Assembly: GCA_046590705.1 (NCBI GenBank)
Contig: JBKJUK010000270.1
Span: forward strand, 1 to 16,539
Reading direction: 5' to 3'
DNA: 16,539 nucleotides
From: JBKJUK01 sp046590705
Lineage (GTDB): Bacteria; Acidobacteriota; Thermoanaerobaculia; Gp7-AA8
This document shows positions 8,182 to 14,867 of this stretch, one piece after another; positions within the stretch are counted from its first letter, which is position 1, and each line of letters begins with the position of its first letter. A program made the translations under genes and the position numbers. The notes beneath the pieces were generated by a model, which saw nothing but the letters and a program-made list of their open reading frames with translations, did no database searches and was not told where the DNA came from.

Positions 8182-8493
8182 CTATGACGATTTCAGCACT
8201 GTAGCCAGCGCCTTGGCCACGCGACCGAGACGGTCGTCGGAATCGCCAGGCATGCAGGAGTTCACGCAGGCTCGCATCTCTGTCTCGATCACGCGGGCGG
8301 CAACCTGATTCAAGGCCGCCTTCACCGCGGCGATCTGCAGCAGGATGTCATCTGCACATCGATGGTCGATCACCATCTGCCGGATGCTGCGCAGGTGCCC
8401 CTCGGCTCTCGCCAGCCGATCCGCAAGCGCCTTCTGTGCTTCAGGCGTCAAGTACTCTTCGGTCGATATGGTGGCCTTCTGTCGTTTCGCCAT
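8182..8493 (-). CDS. CsoR/RcnR-family metal-sensing repressor
   Basis: A 103-residue all-helical DNA-binding protein of the CsoR/RcnR/FrmR family, recognised by ARAEGHLRSIRQM (28-40) and the helix LLQIAAVKAALNQVAARV (51-68). Family members repress metal or formaldehyde/sulfide responses from palindromes with G/C tracts. The metal fingerprint here is unusual. Relative to the conserved Gln53, the canonical first Cys position holds Ala47 with Cys46 beside it. The canonical His position holds Glu72, while the last Cys (Cys76) is kept; an extra Cys80 follows. The start at 8493 has a good AAGGAG site. It sits 9 bp after the CopZ-like gene and 7 bp before the merA-like gene, so it is co-transcribed with its presumed targets. 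A fitting operator lies upstream of the operon at 9783-9801. Confidence 0.9.
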   Translation of the reverse strand: MAKRQKATISTEEYLTPEAQKALADRLARAEGHLRSIRQMVIDHRCADDILLQIAAVKAALNQVAARVIETEMRACVNSCMPGDSDDRLGRVAKALATVLKSS

Positions 8494-8502
8494 GAGGTCT
8501 CC

Positions 8503-8994
8503 TTATGAAATGGTAAGCGCAAGCCTGGATGTAACGCGGCGCTCGACGCGTGCGACGTCACCCAGGCAGCAGGAGCCTTTGGGATTTTTGACCTCACACG
8601 CGCAGCGCCCCGCTTTCACCTCAGCCGTAATCGAGCCAGTGGCGGTGCTCGCTCCGCTCTGTTCGATCTCCTCTCGGATCGACTTCTCTGTGTAGCCAAA
8701 GCAGTAACAGACGGGGATGGAATCTTCGGTCGGGTGCTTGGCGTGTACAGGGACGATCAGGTCTGTCTCCCGAAAGACAACTACTGCGGCAGTGTCGAAG
8801 TACACGACCTCGCACTGCGGGTTCGCGCAGTATCGTGGACTCGGTGGAACACCACGCCGCAGGCCGTCTGCAGTCAGAAGGGCTTTCAACGTGATCGGCT
8901 CGACGGTGATCCCTTTCGTCCCGCAGGCAGCGCAGAGTTCGCTCGCTGCTTCATCGGTGACCGAGCATCCAGTGGGTGTGCAACATGCGCTCAT
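8503..8994 (-). CDS. CopZ-type Cys-rich protein with predicted Zn and [2Fe-2S] sites
   Basis: A 163-residue cytosolic protein with 13 Cys. It resembles the N-terminal domain of the Archaeoglobus CopZ copper chaperone, which binds zinc and a [2Fe-2S] cluster and is there fused to an HMA domain. An N-terminal Cys cluster (C4, C5, C10, C21, C24) and C56/C61 (CANPQC) could hold the zinc. CYC at 96-98 and CAC at 131-133, 32 residues apart and followed by CC at 142-143, have the spacing of BFD-like [2Fe-2S] domains. Here the HMA partner is a separate gene, the merP-like gene directly upstream. It may receive or reduce metal ions delivered across the membrane; that is inference. The start at 8994 is preceded by GAAGGGG, 14 bp from the end of the merP-like gene. 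Confidence 0.8.
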   Translation of the reverse strand: MSACCTPTGCSVTDEAASELCAACGTKGITVEPITLKALLTADGLRRGVPPSPRYCANPQCEVVYFDTAAVVVFRETDLIVPVHAKHPTEDSIPVCYCFGYTEKSIREEIEQSGASTATGSITAEVKAGRCACEVKNPKGSCCLGDVARVERRVTSRLALTIS

Positions 8995-9008
8995 TCCGTG
9001 CCCCTTCG

Positions 9009-9386
9009 TTACTTGATGACCCTGGCCTTGTACGTCGGGAGTTTCTCCTCGACGGCACGGGCGATCTTCTCGGGCGTTACCTTCGCCGGTTCGTAGGTGA
9101 CGATGGCGCTGTTCTTCTCGTACGACACGGTCGCAGCTTTCACCCCGTCAACTCTGGTCAGCACTCGTTTGACCGCCGTTGCACAGGAACCACAGGTCAT
9201 TCCTTTGATGTGCAGAGTCGCTACCTTCTCACTGGCAGAGGACGATGCCTTAACGTTCCTGGTGGCGGCGGAACTGGTAGTCGTGGTCGAAGCGAAAAGT
9301 GCACAGCATCCTCCGCCTGCTCCCGCGAAGCCGCTGAGACCGAGGAGTGCAAACAACAGAACAAAAACTGCGGTAGCTTTCTTCAT
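9009..9386 (-). CDS. merP: MerP-like periplasmic heavy-metal-associated (HMA) protein
   Basis: A 125-residue protein with an HMA domain at about 55-125 and the metal-binding loop GMTCGSC (C65, C68). The N-terminus (about 5-34) is a hydrophobic export signal or membrane anchor. It carries a vicinal pair C27-C28 in GAGGGCCALF, followed by a Ser/Thr/Ala-rich spacer (33-54). Classical MerP has about 91 residues and no such spacer or Cys pair. Its usual role is to bind Hg(II) in the periplasm and pass it to MerT. The strong AAGGAG site fixes the start at 9386, 11 bp after the merT-like gene. The symbol is used by similarity and context; another soft metal is possible. Confidence 0.82.
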   Translation of the reverse strand: MKKATAVFVLLFALLGLSGFAGAGGGCCALFASTTTTSSAATRNVKASSSASEKVATLHIKGMTCGSCATAVKRVLTRVDGVKAATVSYEKNSAIVTYEPAKVTPEKIARAVEEKLPTYKARVIK

Positions 9387-9397
9387 GGTGATTCTCC

Positions 9398-9769
9398 TTA
9401 TCCAAGTACCCAGTTCGACCAGGTAGGAAATGTCAAAATGATCACGACGACTGCGGTGACGATCCAGAGCGCAGTGCGGTTGATTCTCTGCACGCGCGTC
9501 GGACCCTGTGTGGCGCAGAGCGATCCGGGTTCACAGGCCTCTGTCGGACGCTTGCGATACGCGAGATAGAACGCTCCGACGAGAAATGCGAGCGTCACTA
9601 AGGTCAGGATCGGCCTCAGCGGCTCGTACTTGACCAGCGCACCGAAACTCGTCAGCCCCAGGAACGCCGCTGCAATCGGCCCGATGCAACAGATCGAAGC
9701 GGCAAACGCGGCGCCGATCGATGCTGCCAGTCCTGCTTTGGTGAGTGTTTGCTCATTTTGTTCGTTCAT
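9398..9769 (-). CDS. merT: MerT-like inner-membrane mercuric ion transporter
   Basis: A 123-residue membrane protein close to the usual MerT length (about 116). Three hydrophobic segments lie at about 13-40, 49-67 and 97-117. The first contains the vicinal pair in SICCIGPI (the metal entry site of MerT), and the cytoplasmic loop has the second pair, ACEPGSLCA, which corresponds to the CKPGEVCA-type loop of MerT. I chose the ATG at 9769: the upstream start at 9808 would translate the operator palindrome and adds a stretch unlike the family. It is the first gene of the operon and would import the metal for reduction inside. Confidence 0.87.
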   Translation of the reverse strand: MNEQNEQTLTKAGLAASIGAAFAASICCIGPIAAAFLGLTSFGALVKYEPLRPILTLVTLAFLVGAFYLAYRKRPTEACEPGSLCATQGPTRVQRINRTALWIVTAVVVIILTFPTWSNWVLG

Positions 9770-9782
9770 ATTCGCCCCGCTA

Positions 9783-9801
9783 TATCCCCATGGGGGGGAT
9801 A
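9783..9801 (-). promoter_or_regulatory. Candidate CsoR-family operator upstream of merT
   Basis: On the plus strand the site reads TATCCCC, AT, a run of seven G, then ATA. It contains the perfect palindrome CCCCATGGGG (9786-9795), and because of the longer G run it can also pair TATCCCC with GGGGATA. AT-flanked C/G tracts of this form are the known operator type of the CsoR/RcnR/FrmR family. It lies 14-32 bases before the merT ATG, where a repressor would block transcription. An operon member, the csoR-like gene, supplies the likely ligand. I could not assign a clear -35/-10 pair nearby. Confidence 0.6.
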
Positions 9802-9879
9802 CAAACATTAGAGCAAAAGCGCGACTGAAAAAATTTCATCTGCACGTTTCTCCTCAGAACTCGCCCGCATTCCTCAAAG

Positions 9880-9945
9880 CGGCCTTTTGGGCCTGGCCTT
9901 CTGGGCCTTTTGGGGTCACGCCTTCGTTTTTCGGCCTGGCCTTTT
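9880..9945 (+). repeat. Extra left end and GGCCTTTTG spacer array before repeat copy 2
   Basis: Contains reiterated GGCCTTTTG/GGCCTTCTG units and a second left end, GGGGTCACGCCTTCG at 9912-9926 (two bases different from the canonical end), 34 bp before the left end of the full element. The arrangement parallels 6604-6670. Confidence 0.75.
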
Positions 9946-10058
9946 GGGGTCACATCTTCGTTTTTCGAGTTACGCACAGTGGGCATCGAGACAGACCGCT
10001 GGTAGAAACTCTCCTCCAGGTGATCGCGGCGCGAACAGAACACCGAAGATGTGACCCC
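9946..10058 (+). repeat. 113-bp inverted-end element, copy 2 (MITE-like)
   Basis: Same length and orientation as copy 1 (6671-6783), with the same perfect 15-bp inverted ends (9946-9960 and 10044-10058) and five internal differences. Together the two copies bracket the metal operon as direct repeats about 3.3 kb apart. Confidence 0.8.
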
Positions 10059-10295
10059 ACGATATCTTTCATAAGTATTCGTAGCCGATGAGTGTCTGCG
10101 CCGTGCTGATCTTTCCACGATACCGGCGTAGGGAATCGGCAGCGCGTAGGGACACTTTGCGAATCCGCGCATGACCGTGTCGGATACGCAGTCTCAAGCA
10201 ACGTGGCCCAAGCCTGGAGTGAATCGCGACTGAGGCTTCGACCGGTGTTCCCTGACAGAACTTCCCGGAGACATCACCACCGGGAAAGGGAAACG

Positions 10296-10949
10296 CTACT
10301 CGTCCAGCTCGACAATCTTGTTCCGCATCGCGTAGCCCACTGCCTGCGCGCGGCTGTGCAGACGCAGTTTATCGAGGATGTTTCTTACGTGAAATTTCAC
10401 GGTGTTCTCGCTCAGGTTCAGGCGTCTGGCGAGATTGCGGTTCGAGGTGACGCCTTCGACCATGAGTTCCAGCACCTCTCGCTCGCGGTCTGTCAATTTG
10501 TCGAGTTCAACGCCATCCGCTTTCTCGGCAGTGACCGGCCTGGCAAACTCCTGAAGCAGCTTGCGTGCGAGCGCAGGTGTCAAGGCCGGCTCGCCGCGAC
10601 TGACTCCATCGAGCAATGAGAAAAATTCGTCCGCTTCGAGATTCTTGAGCAGATAACCCTGCGCGCCTGCCCTGATTGCCTCGAAGAGTGTCTCGTTGTG
10701 TTCAGACGCGGTCAGCATGACGATCTTGATGTCAGGCTGCTCTCCAGTCAGCTGCCTCGTGGCAGCTACTCCGTCGAGTTCCGGCATGGAGATATCCATG
10801 AGAACCAGATCGGGGTGAAGCTTCGCGGCTAGCTCGACAGCCTGGAGCCCGGTTCGCGCCTCACCCAGCACTTCGTGGCCCTTCGCTTCGAGCAGACTGC
10901 GCAGGCCGTCTCGAAAAAGCGCATGATCGTCGGCAATCAGGATCCGCAC
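10296..10949 (-). CDS. NarL/FixJ-type response regulator
   Basis: A 217-residue two-component regulator. The receiver domain (1-120) has all key residues: D7/D8, phospho-acceptor D52 (LMDISMP), T80 and K102. A LuxR-type helix-turn-helix follows at about 148-205 (LTDREREVLELMVEG, then LARRLNLSENTVKFHV). When phosphorylated it should bind DNA as a dimer. It is divergent from the PEGA lipoprotein gene and lies near a HisKA_3-type kinase (14868-16250), the usual partner class for NarL-type regulators. A 17-bp dyad in the divergent intergenic region (10991-11007) is a candidate binding site. Confidence 0.93.
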   Translation of the reverse strand: MRILIADDHALFRDGLRSLLEAKGHEVLGEARTGLQAVELAAKLHPDLVLMDISMPELDGVAATRQLTGEQPDIKIVMLTASEHNETLFEAIRAGAQGYLLKNLEADEFFSLLDGVSRGEPALTPALARKLLQEFARPVTAEKADGVELDKLTDREREVLELMVEGVTSNRNLARRLNLSENTVKFHVRNILDKLRLHSRAQAVGYAMRNKIVELDE

Positions 10950-10990
10950 GCGGCGCGCATCCTTTCCCGCGTCTCAAGATGCAGCGTCAT

Positions 10991-11007
10991 AGGGATGAGA
11001 GATCCCT
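10991..11007. promoter_or_regulatory. Dyad AGGGAT-N5-ATCCCT in a divergent intergenic region
   Basis: A perfect 6-bp inverted repeat with a 5-base spacer, midway between the NarL-type regulator start (10949) and the PEGA lipoprotein start (11059). The position suits an operator acting on one or both genes, possibly autoregulation. No second copy of this dyad was noticed upstream of the OMP gene, so the assignment is tentative. Confidence 0.3.
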
Positions 11008-11058
11008 CTAAGATGGCGACACGCCTGCAGCAGTTCGACCGGCTATGAGGGAGTCTCA

Positions 11059-11604
11059 ATGAAGAAGACATACGCCATTCTAGTCGTTCTTTTCACAGTC
11101 TCGTGCGGAACCGGCACATGGAGAAACACTCAGAACTCGGCTGCCGACTTTGCCTCCGACGCTCGAGAGTGTCGTGCAGCGGCAGCAGCGCTGCACGCGC
11201 AGGACGATCCGTCCCGCGTGGCAGGCGGGGTTTCGGGGATCTCGACAGAGATCAAAATCGACTACGAGAAATGTCTGAAGGAGCGTGGATACACGCCACC
11301 CCGCAGGCACGACTCTGTTGCTGACAGGACAGACTCGACGCTTCCACCTGTCGCGCCGACGCCAAGTCCTGCCGATCGCCACAGCACTGGGAAGGCGGCG
11401 ACGTCAGTAGTGATCGAATCGCAACCTCCAGATGGTGAAGTCTACGTGGATGGAAGTTTCGTGGGGTCGGCGCCAGTGAAGCTACGACTCGCCGCAGGCA
11501 GCCACACGATCGAGGTAAAGCGCGCGGGCTTTACGAGCTGGACTCGCGAGTTGAAAGTGAGCGATGCTCCGGTGCGTGTCGTCGCTGTGCTGCAGCCAGA
11601 ATAG
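11059..11604 (+). CDS. PEGA-domain lipoprotein
   Basis: A 181-residue envelope protein. The N-terminal hydrophobic segment ends in FTVSC, with Cys16 as probable lipidation site (the -3 residue is Thr, so the lipobox is not ideal). Residues 27-79 have the DARECRAAA ... YEKCLKERGY pattern seen in many small lipoproteins, with Cys38 and Cys72. A Pro-rich linker (80-113) precedes a PEGA domain (115-180: PPDGEVYVDGSFVGSAPVKL and AGSHTIEVKRAGF). PEGA domains are small beta modules of surface proteins, often with no known ligand. GAGGGA at 11047-11052 fixes the ATG at 11059. Confidence 0.83.
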   Translation: MKKTYAILVVLFTVSCGTGTWRNTQNSAADFASDARECRAAAAALHAQDDPSRVAGGVSGISTEIKIDYEKCLKERGYTPPRRHDSVADRTDSTLPPVAPTPSPADRHSTGKAATSVVIESQPPDGEVYVDGSFVGSAPVKLRLAAGSHTIEVKRAGFTSWTRELKVSDAPVRVVAVLQPE

Positions 11605-12196
11605 TTCCTCTGCGCTCGCCTCCGCACTCGCTCGGCCACAGGAATAGCGCAGAAATGCTTGTCCGGAATGACGACTGTCATTTCGGATCGGGACATTGGA
11701 AGCAGCTGGTAGCCTGAGTGAAGTGGTCTTGCCAGGAGTAATGTGCGCCACTCTCTCACCTTGCATCAACAGTCGCTGCACCACCTTGTTTGACGGCTCG
11801 TCTTGCGGCGTGTCCTTGTAATGAAGGGTAGCTGCTGGCATTGCCGCATTGACCCCTGAAAGCTGCAAGCAGCGTCAGACCTGCGAACTTTCAGGAAGCC
11901 GACGCGAAGGGCGAGTGTCGACGACGTCTCGAACGACGTAGATTCCCTTCGCTGTCGAACGATCGCATCGTGAGGCCCTAACCACTCGCTCAATGCTGCG
12001 CAGAACGGACGACCCACTCCGCGCGACCTCATTCATCCCACCCTTCCGGGCGGGAACGTAGCAGCCCTTGCGCGTTCTCACGACTACCTGATCAGGGTTC
12101 GCGGCGTCACAGCACGACGCACAAAATGATCCTCAGATAGCAGGCATGGCCCAAACCTCTAGCAGGTGACGGCGGTCGAGCTAACAGGAGGAAGTC
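11605..12196. other. 590-bp intergenic stretch without a convincing gene
   Basis: Several open frames exist on the minus strand (for example 11482-11868 and 11875-12081), but they overlap each other or the PEGA gene, lack good ribosome-binding sites and have no family resemblance. No RNA gene or terminator is recognised. The right end must hold the promoter of the outer-membrane protein gene. Two identical TAGCAGG heptamers at 12138-12144 and 12160-12166, 22 bp apart (two helical turns), could be regulator sites. Confidence 0.4.
12138..12166 (+). promoter_or_regulatory. Direct TAGCAGG heptamers upstream of the OMP gene
   Basis: TAGCAGG occurs at 12138-12144 and again at 12160-12166, on the same face of the helix, 31-59 bases before the ATG at 12197. 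This is a plausible site for a dimeric activator such as the nearby NarL-type regulator, but with only two short words chance is not excluded. Confidence 0.25.
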
Positions 12197-13441
12197 ATGA
12201 AACTCAAGCAGATTTACACCGTCGGTTACGCCCTGCTGATCACAGCGGCCCTATCGTTTCCAGCGCACGCTCAGGTCAAGATCTCAGATAGCGACGACCT
12301 AAAGCTTTACATCACCCTCAACACGGTCGGCACGTTTCAGTCGCTGCACCAGAAGAATGTTTTCGACTCTAAAGGCGTCCGTCTGGCGAATCTCACCTCA
12401 GGCATGCAGACCGCCTTCGGCAATCTCGGGTTTCAGGGAAAATTCGGGAAGAAGCAGGAAGTAGAGATGTACTTCGATCTCTACCTGGCCAGCCGCAATC
12501 ATCCCAGCACCACCTACGGCGACGAAGGCTACCTGCTCTTTCACGGTGTGCCTGAGAATCTCGAGGTAGCCCATCGAGTCCTCAAACCTGTCTTTGACCG
12601 GGTCGACATCAAAGTGGGAGCTTTTCTTCTCGACTATGGCGATCATCTTTTTCATCGGAGTAACAACGCCATCACGCAATCCAACCCCCTGGTCGGCAAC
12701 AGTGTCGTAGACCCAAACTTCGTCTCTGTGGGCGGCGAGGTCATCAGCAAGCCACGCCGGCTGAACTGGCTCGTTGGCGTGACGAATGGAACGAACACGG
12801 AAGACTTCTCGCAGGGTCGCGGGATCGCCTTGAATGCGAAGGTCTGGGCGAATCCAATCAAGCCGCTCCGCACTTCGATGTCCCTCTACAGGGTCGATCA
12901 CTCACGCAGCGCAACCAGTCGCGCCACCCTCTTCTCCGGGAACCGCAGCGGTGAGCGCTACGGTGGTGTCTTCGGTGGCGGTCAGGCTCCCGGCGGACTG
13001 CTCCTCGGGAAGGGAAAAAGAATCAAAGCCGGCCAGTTCGACATCACCTGGGATCAGGCTCAGATGCCGATCAAGCTCTACGCTCACTACGGAATCCTCA
13101 ACGATGAGAATGGAAACGGACCTCTGGCCGGAGAACCTCGCGACAAGTGGAACTACTACGCGGCCGAGATGGTCTACAGAATCAATCCTTCGCTCTATGC
13201 GTCAGCGCGTTACAGCGGCGCAAAAGCATCGGAACTGGCGAGTCTAACGTCCAACGGCAAGGTTGACAGGATTCAGGTCGGAGGCGGGATCTGGATCACG
13301 CGCAACATGTTGATCAAGCTGGAGTACGTCGATCAGAAGTACAGCAGTTTTGCTGAAGGCGTCATCGTCAACAACGGCATCCTGGCTGCGCGTGATCCAC
13401 AGTTTCAGGGCGTCGTGTCTGAGGTCTCATTCACTTTCTAA
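12197..13441 (+). CDS. Predicted outer-membrane beta-barrel (porin-like) protein
   Basis: A 414-residue exported protein. The signal peptide is about 1-25 (ALLITAALSFPAHAQ). The rest is a series of alternating amphipathic strands (for example DLKLYITLNTVGTF, QEVEMYFDLYLASR, PIKLYAHYGIL, NYYAAEMVYRI, SLYASARYSGA, MLIKLEYVDQKYSSF), and the chain ends in SFTF with a terminal Phe, the usual signal for outer-membrane insertion. I cannot assign a substrate or a named family. AGGAGG at 12185-12190 gives a strong start. It heads a same-strand cluster with two yceI genes and a histidine kinase; a terminator follows directly. Confidence 0.8.
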   Translation: MKLKQIYTVGYALLITAALSFPAHAQVKISDSDDLKLYITLNTVGTFQSLHQKNVFDSKGVRLANLTSGMQTAFGNLGFQGKFGKKQEVEMYFDLYLASRNHPSTTYGDEGYLLFHGVPENLEVAHRVLKPVFDRVDIKVGAFLLDYGDHLFHRSNNAITQSNPLVGNSVVDPNFVSVGGEVISKPRRLNWLVGVTNGTNTEDFSQGRGIALNAKVWANPIKPLRTSMSLYRVDHSRSATSRATLFSGNRSGERYGGVFGGGQAPGGLLLGKGKRIKAGQFDITWDQAQMPIKLYAHYGILNDENGNGPLAGEPRDKWNYYAAEMVYRINPSLYASARYSGAKASELASLTSNGKVDRIQVGGGIWITRNMLIKLEYVDQKYSSFAEGVIVNNGILAARDPQFQGVVSEVSFTF

Positions 13442-13452
13442 ATTGTACTTTG

Positions 13453-13486
13453 CGAGGGCTCTGCGGTGACGCAGAGCCCTCGTTTT
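13453..13486 (+). terminator. Intrinsic terminator with GTGA tetraloop
   Basis: A perfect 13-bp stem (13453-13465 with 13470-13482), closed by the GNRA-type loop GTGA, is followed by TTTT (13483-13486). It starts 12 bases after the OMP stop codon and ends one base before the AGGAGG ribosome-binding site of the yceI-like gene (13488-13493). It leaves no room for a separate promoter downstream, so the next genes depend on read-through or on a promoter inside the OMP gene. Confidence 0.9.
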
Positions 13487-13501
13487 CAGGAGGATCCACC
13501 A

Positions 13502-14143
13502 ATGAAATCCACCAGAACATTCGCCCTGCTTACTCTGCTGCTGTGCACCGCAGCCGGGATGCCGGCCGGAACAATCTTCACGCAGTCCAAGCCGCGCAAA
13601 GCCACGGCTGAATCTACTTCCATCACGATCCAGGGAACTTCAACCCTGCATGACTGGACCATGAAGGGGGCGACGATCAATGGCGTGGTCGACGTGAATC
13701 CAGAGCTGAGCAATGAGTTGACCGCTGCAAGCTGGAGCAAGGCCGGCGACCCTCCCGGCACGACAAAGGTCGTCATCCCTGTGACCTCAATCCGCAGCGA
13801 GAATCTGAAGATGGACAAACTGATGCTGAAAGCTCTCAAATCGAAGACGTTTCCGGAAATACGGTACGAAATGACACGAGCAGTGCCGGCGAAACCAACC
13901 AGTAACTACTCGGTCGCCAGAACGAAGGGCCAACTCACGATCGCCGGAGTCACTCGCGAAGTTTCCATGGACGTCACCTCCGTACGCGAGAGCGACACGC
14001 GGTATCTGTTGAGCGGCGAGTCAACCATCAAAATGAGTGATTACGGCATCAAGCCTCCGACCGCAATGATGGGAACCATCCGTACGGGAGATGTAGTGAA
14101 GATCACCTTCCGCTGGTTCGTCGAGCGGGCCGGGAATTCATGA
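13502..14143 (+). CDS. YceI-family periplasmic protein (first copy)
   Basis: A 213-residue exported protein with a signal peptide (about 1-22). The YceI lipocalin-like domain runs from about 38 to 210: TSITIQGTSTLHDW near the start, KTFPEIRYEMTR in the middle, GQLTIAGVTREVSMDV and the closing MSDYGIKPPTAMMGTI. YceI proteins bind isoprenoid chains such as quinones in a beta-barrel pocket. I chose the ATG at 13502 because AGGAGG lies at 13488-13493 and the signal peptide then fits; an earlier start at 13466 would lie inside the terminator hairpin. It overlaps the second yceI-like gene by 4 bases (ATGA), so the two are translationally coupled. Confidence 0.9.
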   Translation: MKSTRTFALLTLLLCTAAGMPAGTIFTQSKPRKATAESTSITIQGTSTLHDWTMKGATINGVVDVNPELSNELTAASWSKAGDPPGTTKVVIPVTSIRSENLKMDKLMLKALKSKTFPEIRYEMTRAVPAKPTSNYSVARTKGQLTIAGVTREVSMDVTSVRESDTRYLLSGESTIKMSDYGIKPPTAMMGTIRTGDVVKITFRWFVERAGNS

Positions 14144-14814
14144 TGGGTAAAATCATGAGACGACTGCTGATCTTCAGCTTGCTCGCTCTGACAGCCGTCG
14201 CGGCGGAGACTTTCGCAGCGACCCGCTTCACCGCTGGCAAGCGAAGCTCGGTCGTGCTCATCGGCTCATCCAACGTCGCTGGCTGGCGTTGCACCGGGAG
14301 GAGCATCAACGCGAATATGGAGGTGGCCGCCTCAATCGAGAAAATCAACGACGTGATTGACCGCATCGCGAACGGGAAGGTGGACTTCGCGACGACAGAT
14401 CACTTCTCCACATCACCGTTCCAGCTGGAGATCCCGATTTCCGCGTTCCGCTGCACAGGCGGCAAACGGATGGAAGCGGACATGCAGAAAGCCTTGCGCG
14501 CCGCGGAGAACCCCCTCATCCGCTTCCTGCTCAAGGATCTCCGTGGCGGCATCGTGTACGACACCAGTTCCAGTACCTACCACGCTGACCTTCTCGGTCA
14601 GGTCTCGCTCGGTGGGAAGACCAGGGAAATCGAGGTCGCCGCGAAAGCCCAGCGTCTGCCTGGCAACCGCCTCATTCTCACCGTAGAGCTCCCCCTTCAC
14701 ATGAGCGACTTCGGGATCAGACCTCCTACCTCACTCTTCGGGATCATCAAAGCTGCAGATGCCCTGACCGTGCGGTTTTCCCTGCTCCTCGAAGCACAGG
14801 AATCAGGTAGCTGA
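14140..14814 (+). CDS. YceI-family periplasmic protein (second copy)
   Basis: A 224-residue exported protein, signal peptide about 1-27 (LLIFSLLALTAVAAETFAA). The YceI pattern is present: GSSNVAGWRC, FQLEIPISAFRC, GQVSLGGKTREIEV and MSDFGIRPPTSLFGII. It carries two Cys in the matching motifs WRCTG and FRCTG, as in one YceI subgroup, which might form a disulfide; the first copy lacks them. The two proteins are clearly diverged, so this is an old duplication or two separate acquisitions. The start overlaps the previous stop (ATGA at 14140); in-frame ATGs at 14143 and 14155 are also possible. It is followed after 53 bases by the histidine kinase. Confidence 0.88.
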   Translation: MMGKIMRRLLIFSLLALTAVAAETFAATRFTAGKRSSVVLIGSSNVAGWRCTGRSINANMEVAASIEKINDVIDRIANGKVDFATTDHFSTSPFQLEIPISAFRCTGGKRMEADMQKALRAAENPLIRFLLKDLRGGIVYDTSSSTYHADLLGQVSLGGKTREIEVAAKAQRLPGNRLILTVELPLHMSDFGIRPPTSLFGIIKAADALTVRFSLLLEAQESGS

Positions 14815-14867
14815 GCCGGGACGATGATGAAACCAGCCCGCATTTCTCACCTGGGAATGAAAGTGTC

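Noticed and set aside
9770..9808. Upstream start codon for the merT-like gene at 9808
   Set aside because: It would translate the operator palindrome, adds a prolific Pro/Gly stretch unlike MerT, and the ATG at 9769 gives the family length.
10264..10284. CCCGG/CCGGG hairpin after the NarL-type gene as terminator
   Set aside because: Only a 5-bp stem with an 11-base loop and no T-run.
10069..10300. Open minus-strand frame without a start between repeat copy 2 and the NarL-type gene
   Set aside because: About 75 codons stay open, but there is no start codon with a ribosome-binding site and no recognised family; it might be a decayed gene end.
11482..12081. Minus-strand open frames in the 11605-12196 gap
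   Set aside because: Mutually overlapping, no ribosome-binding sites, no recognisable motifs.
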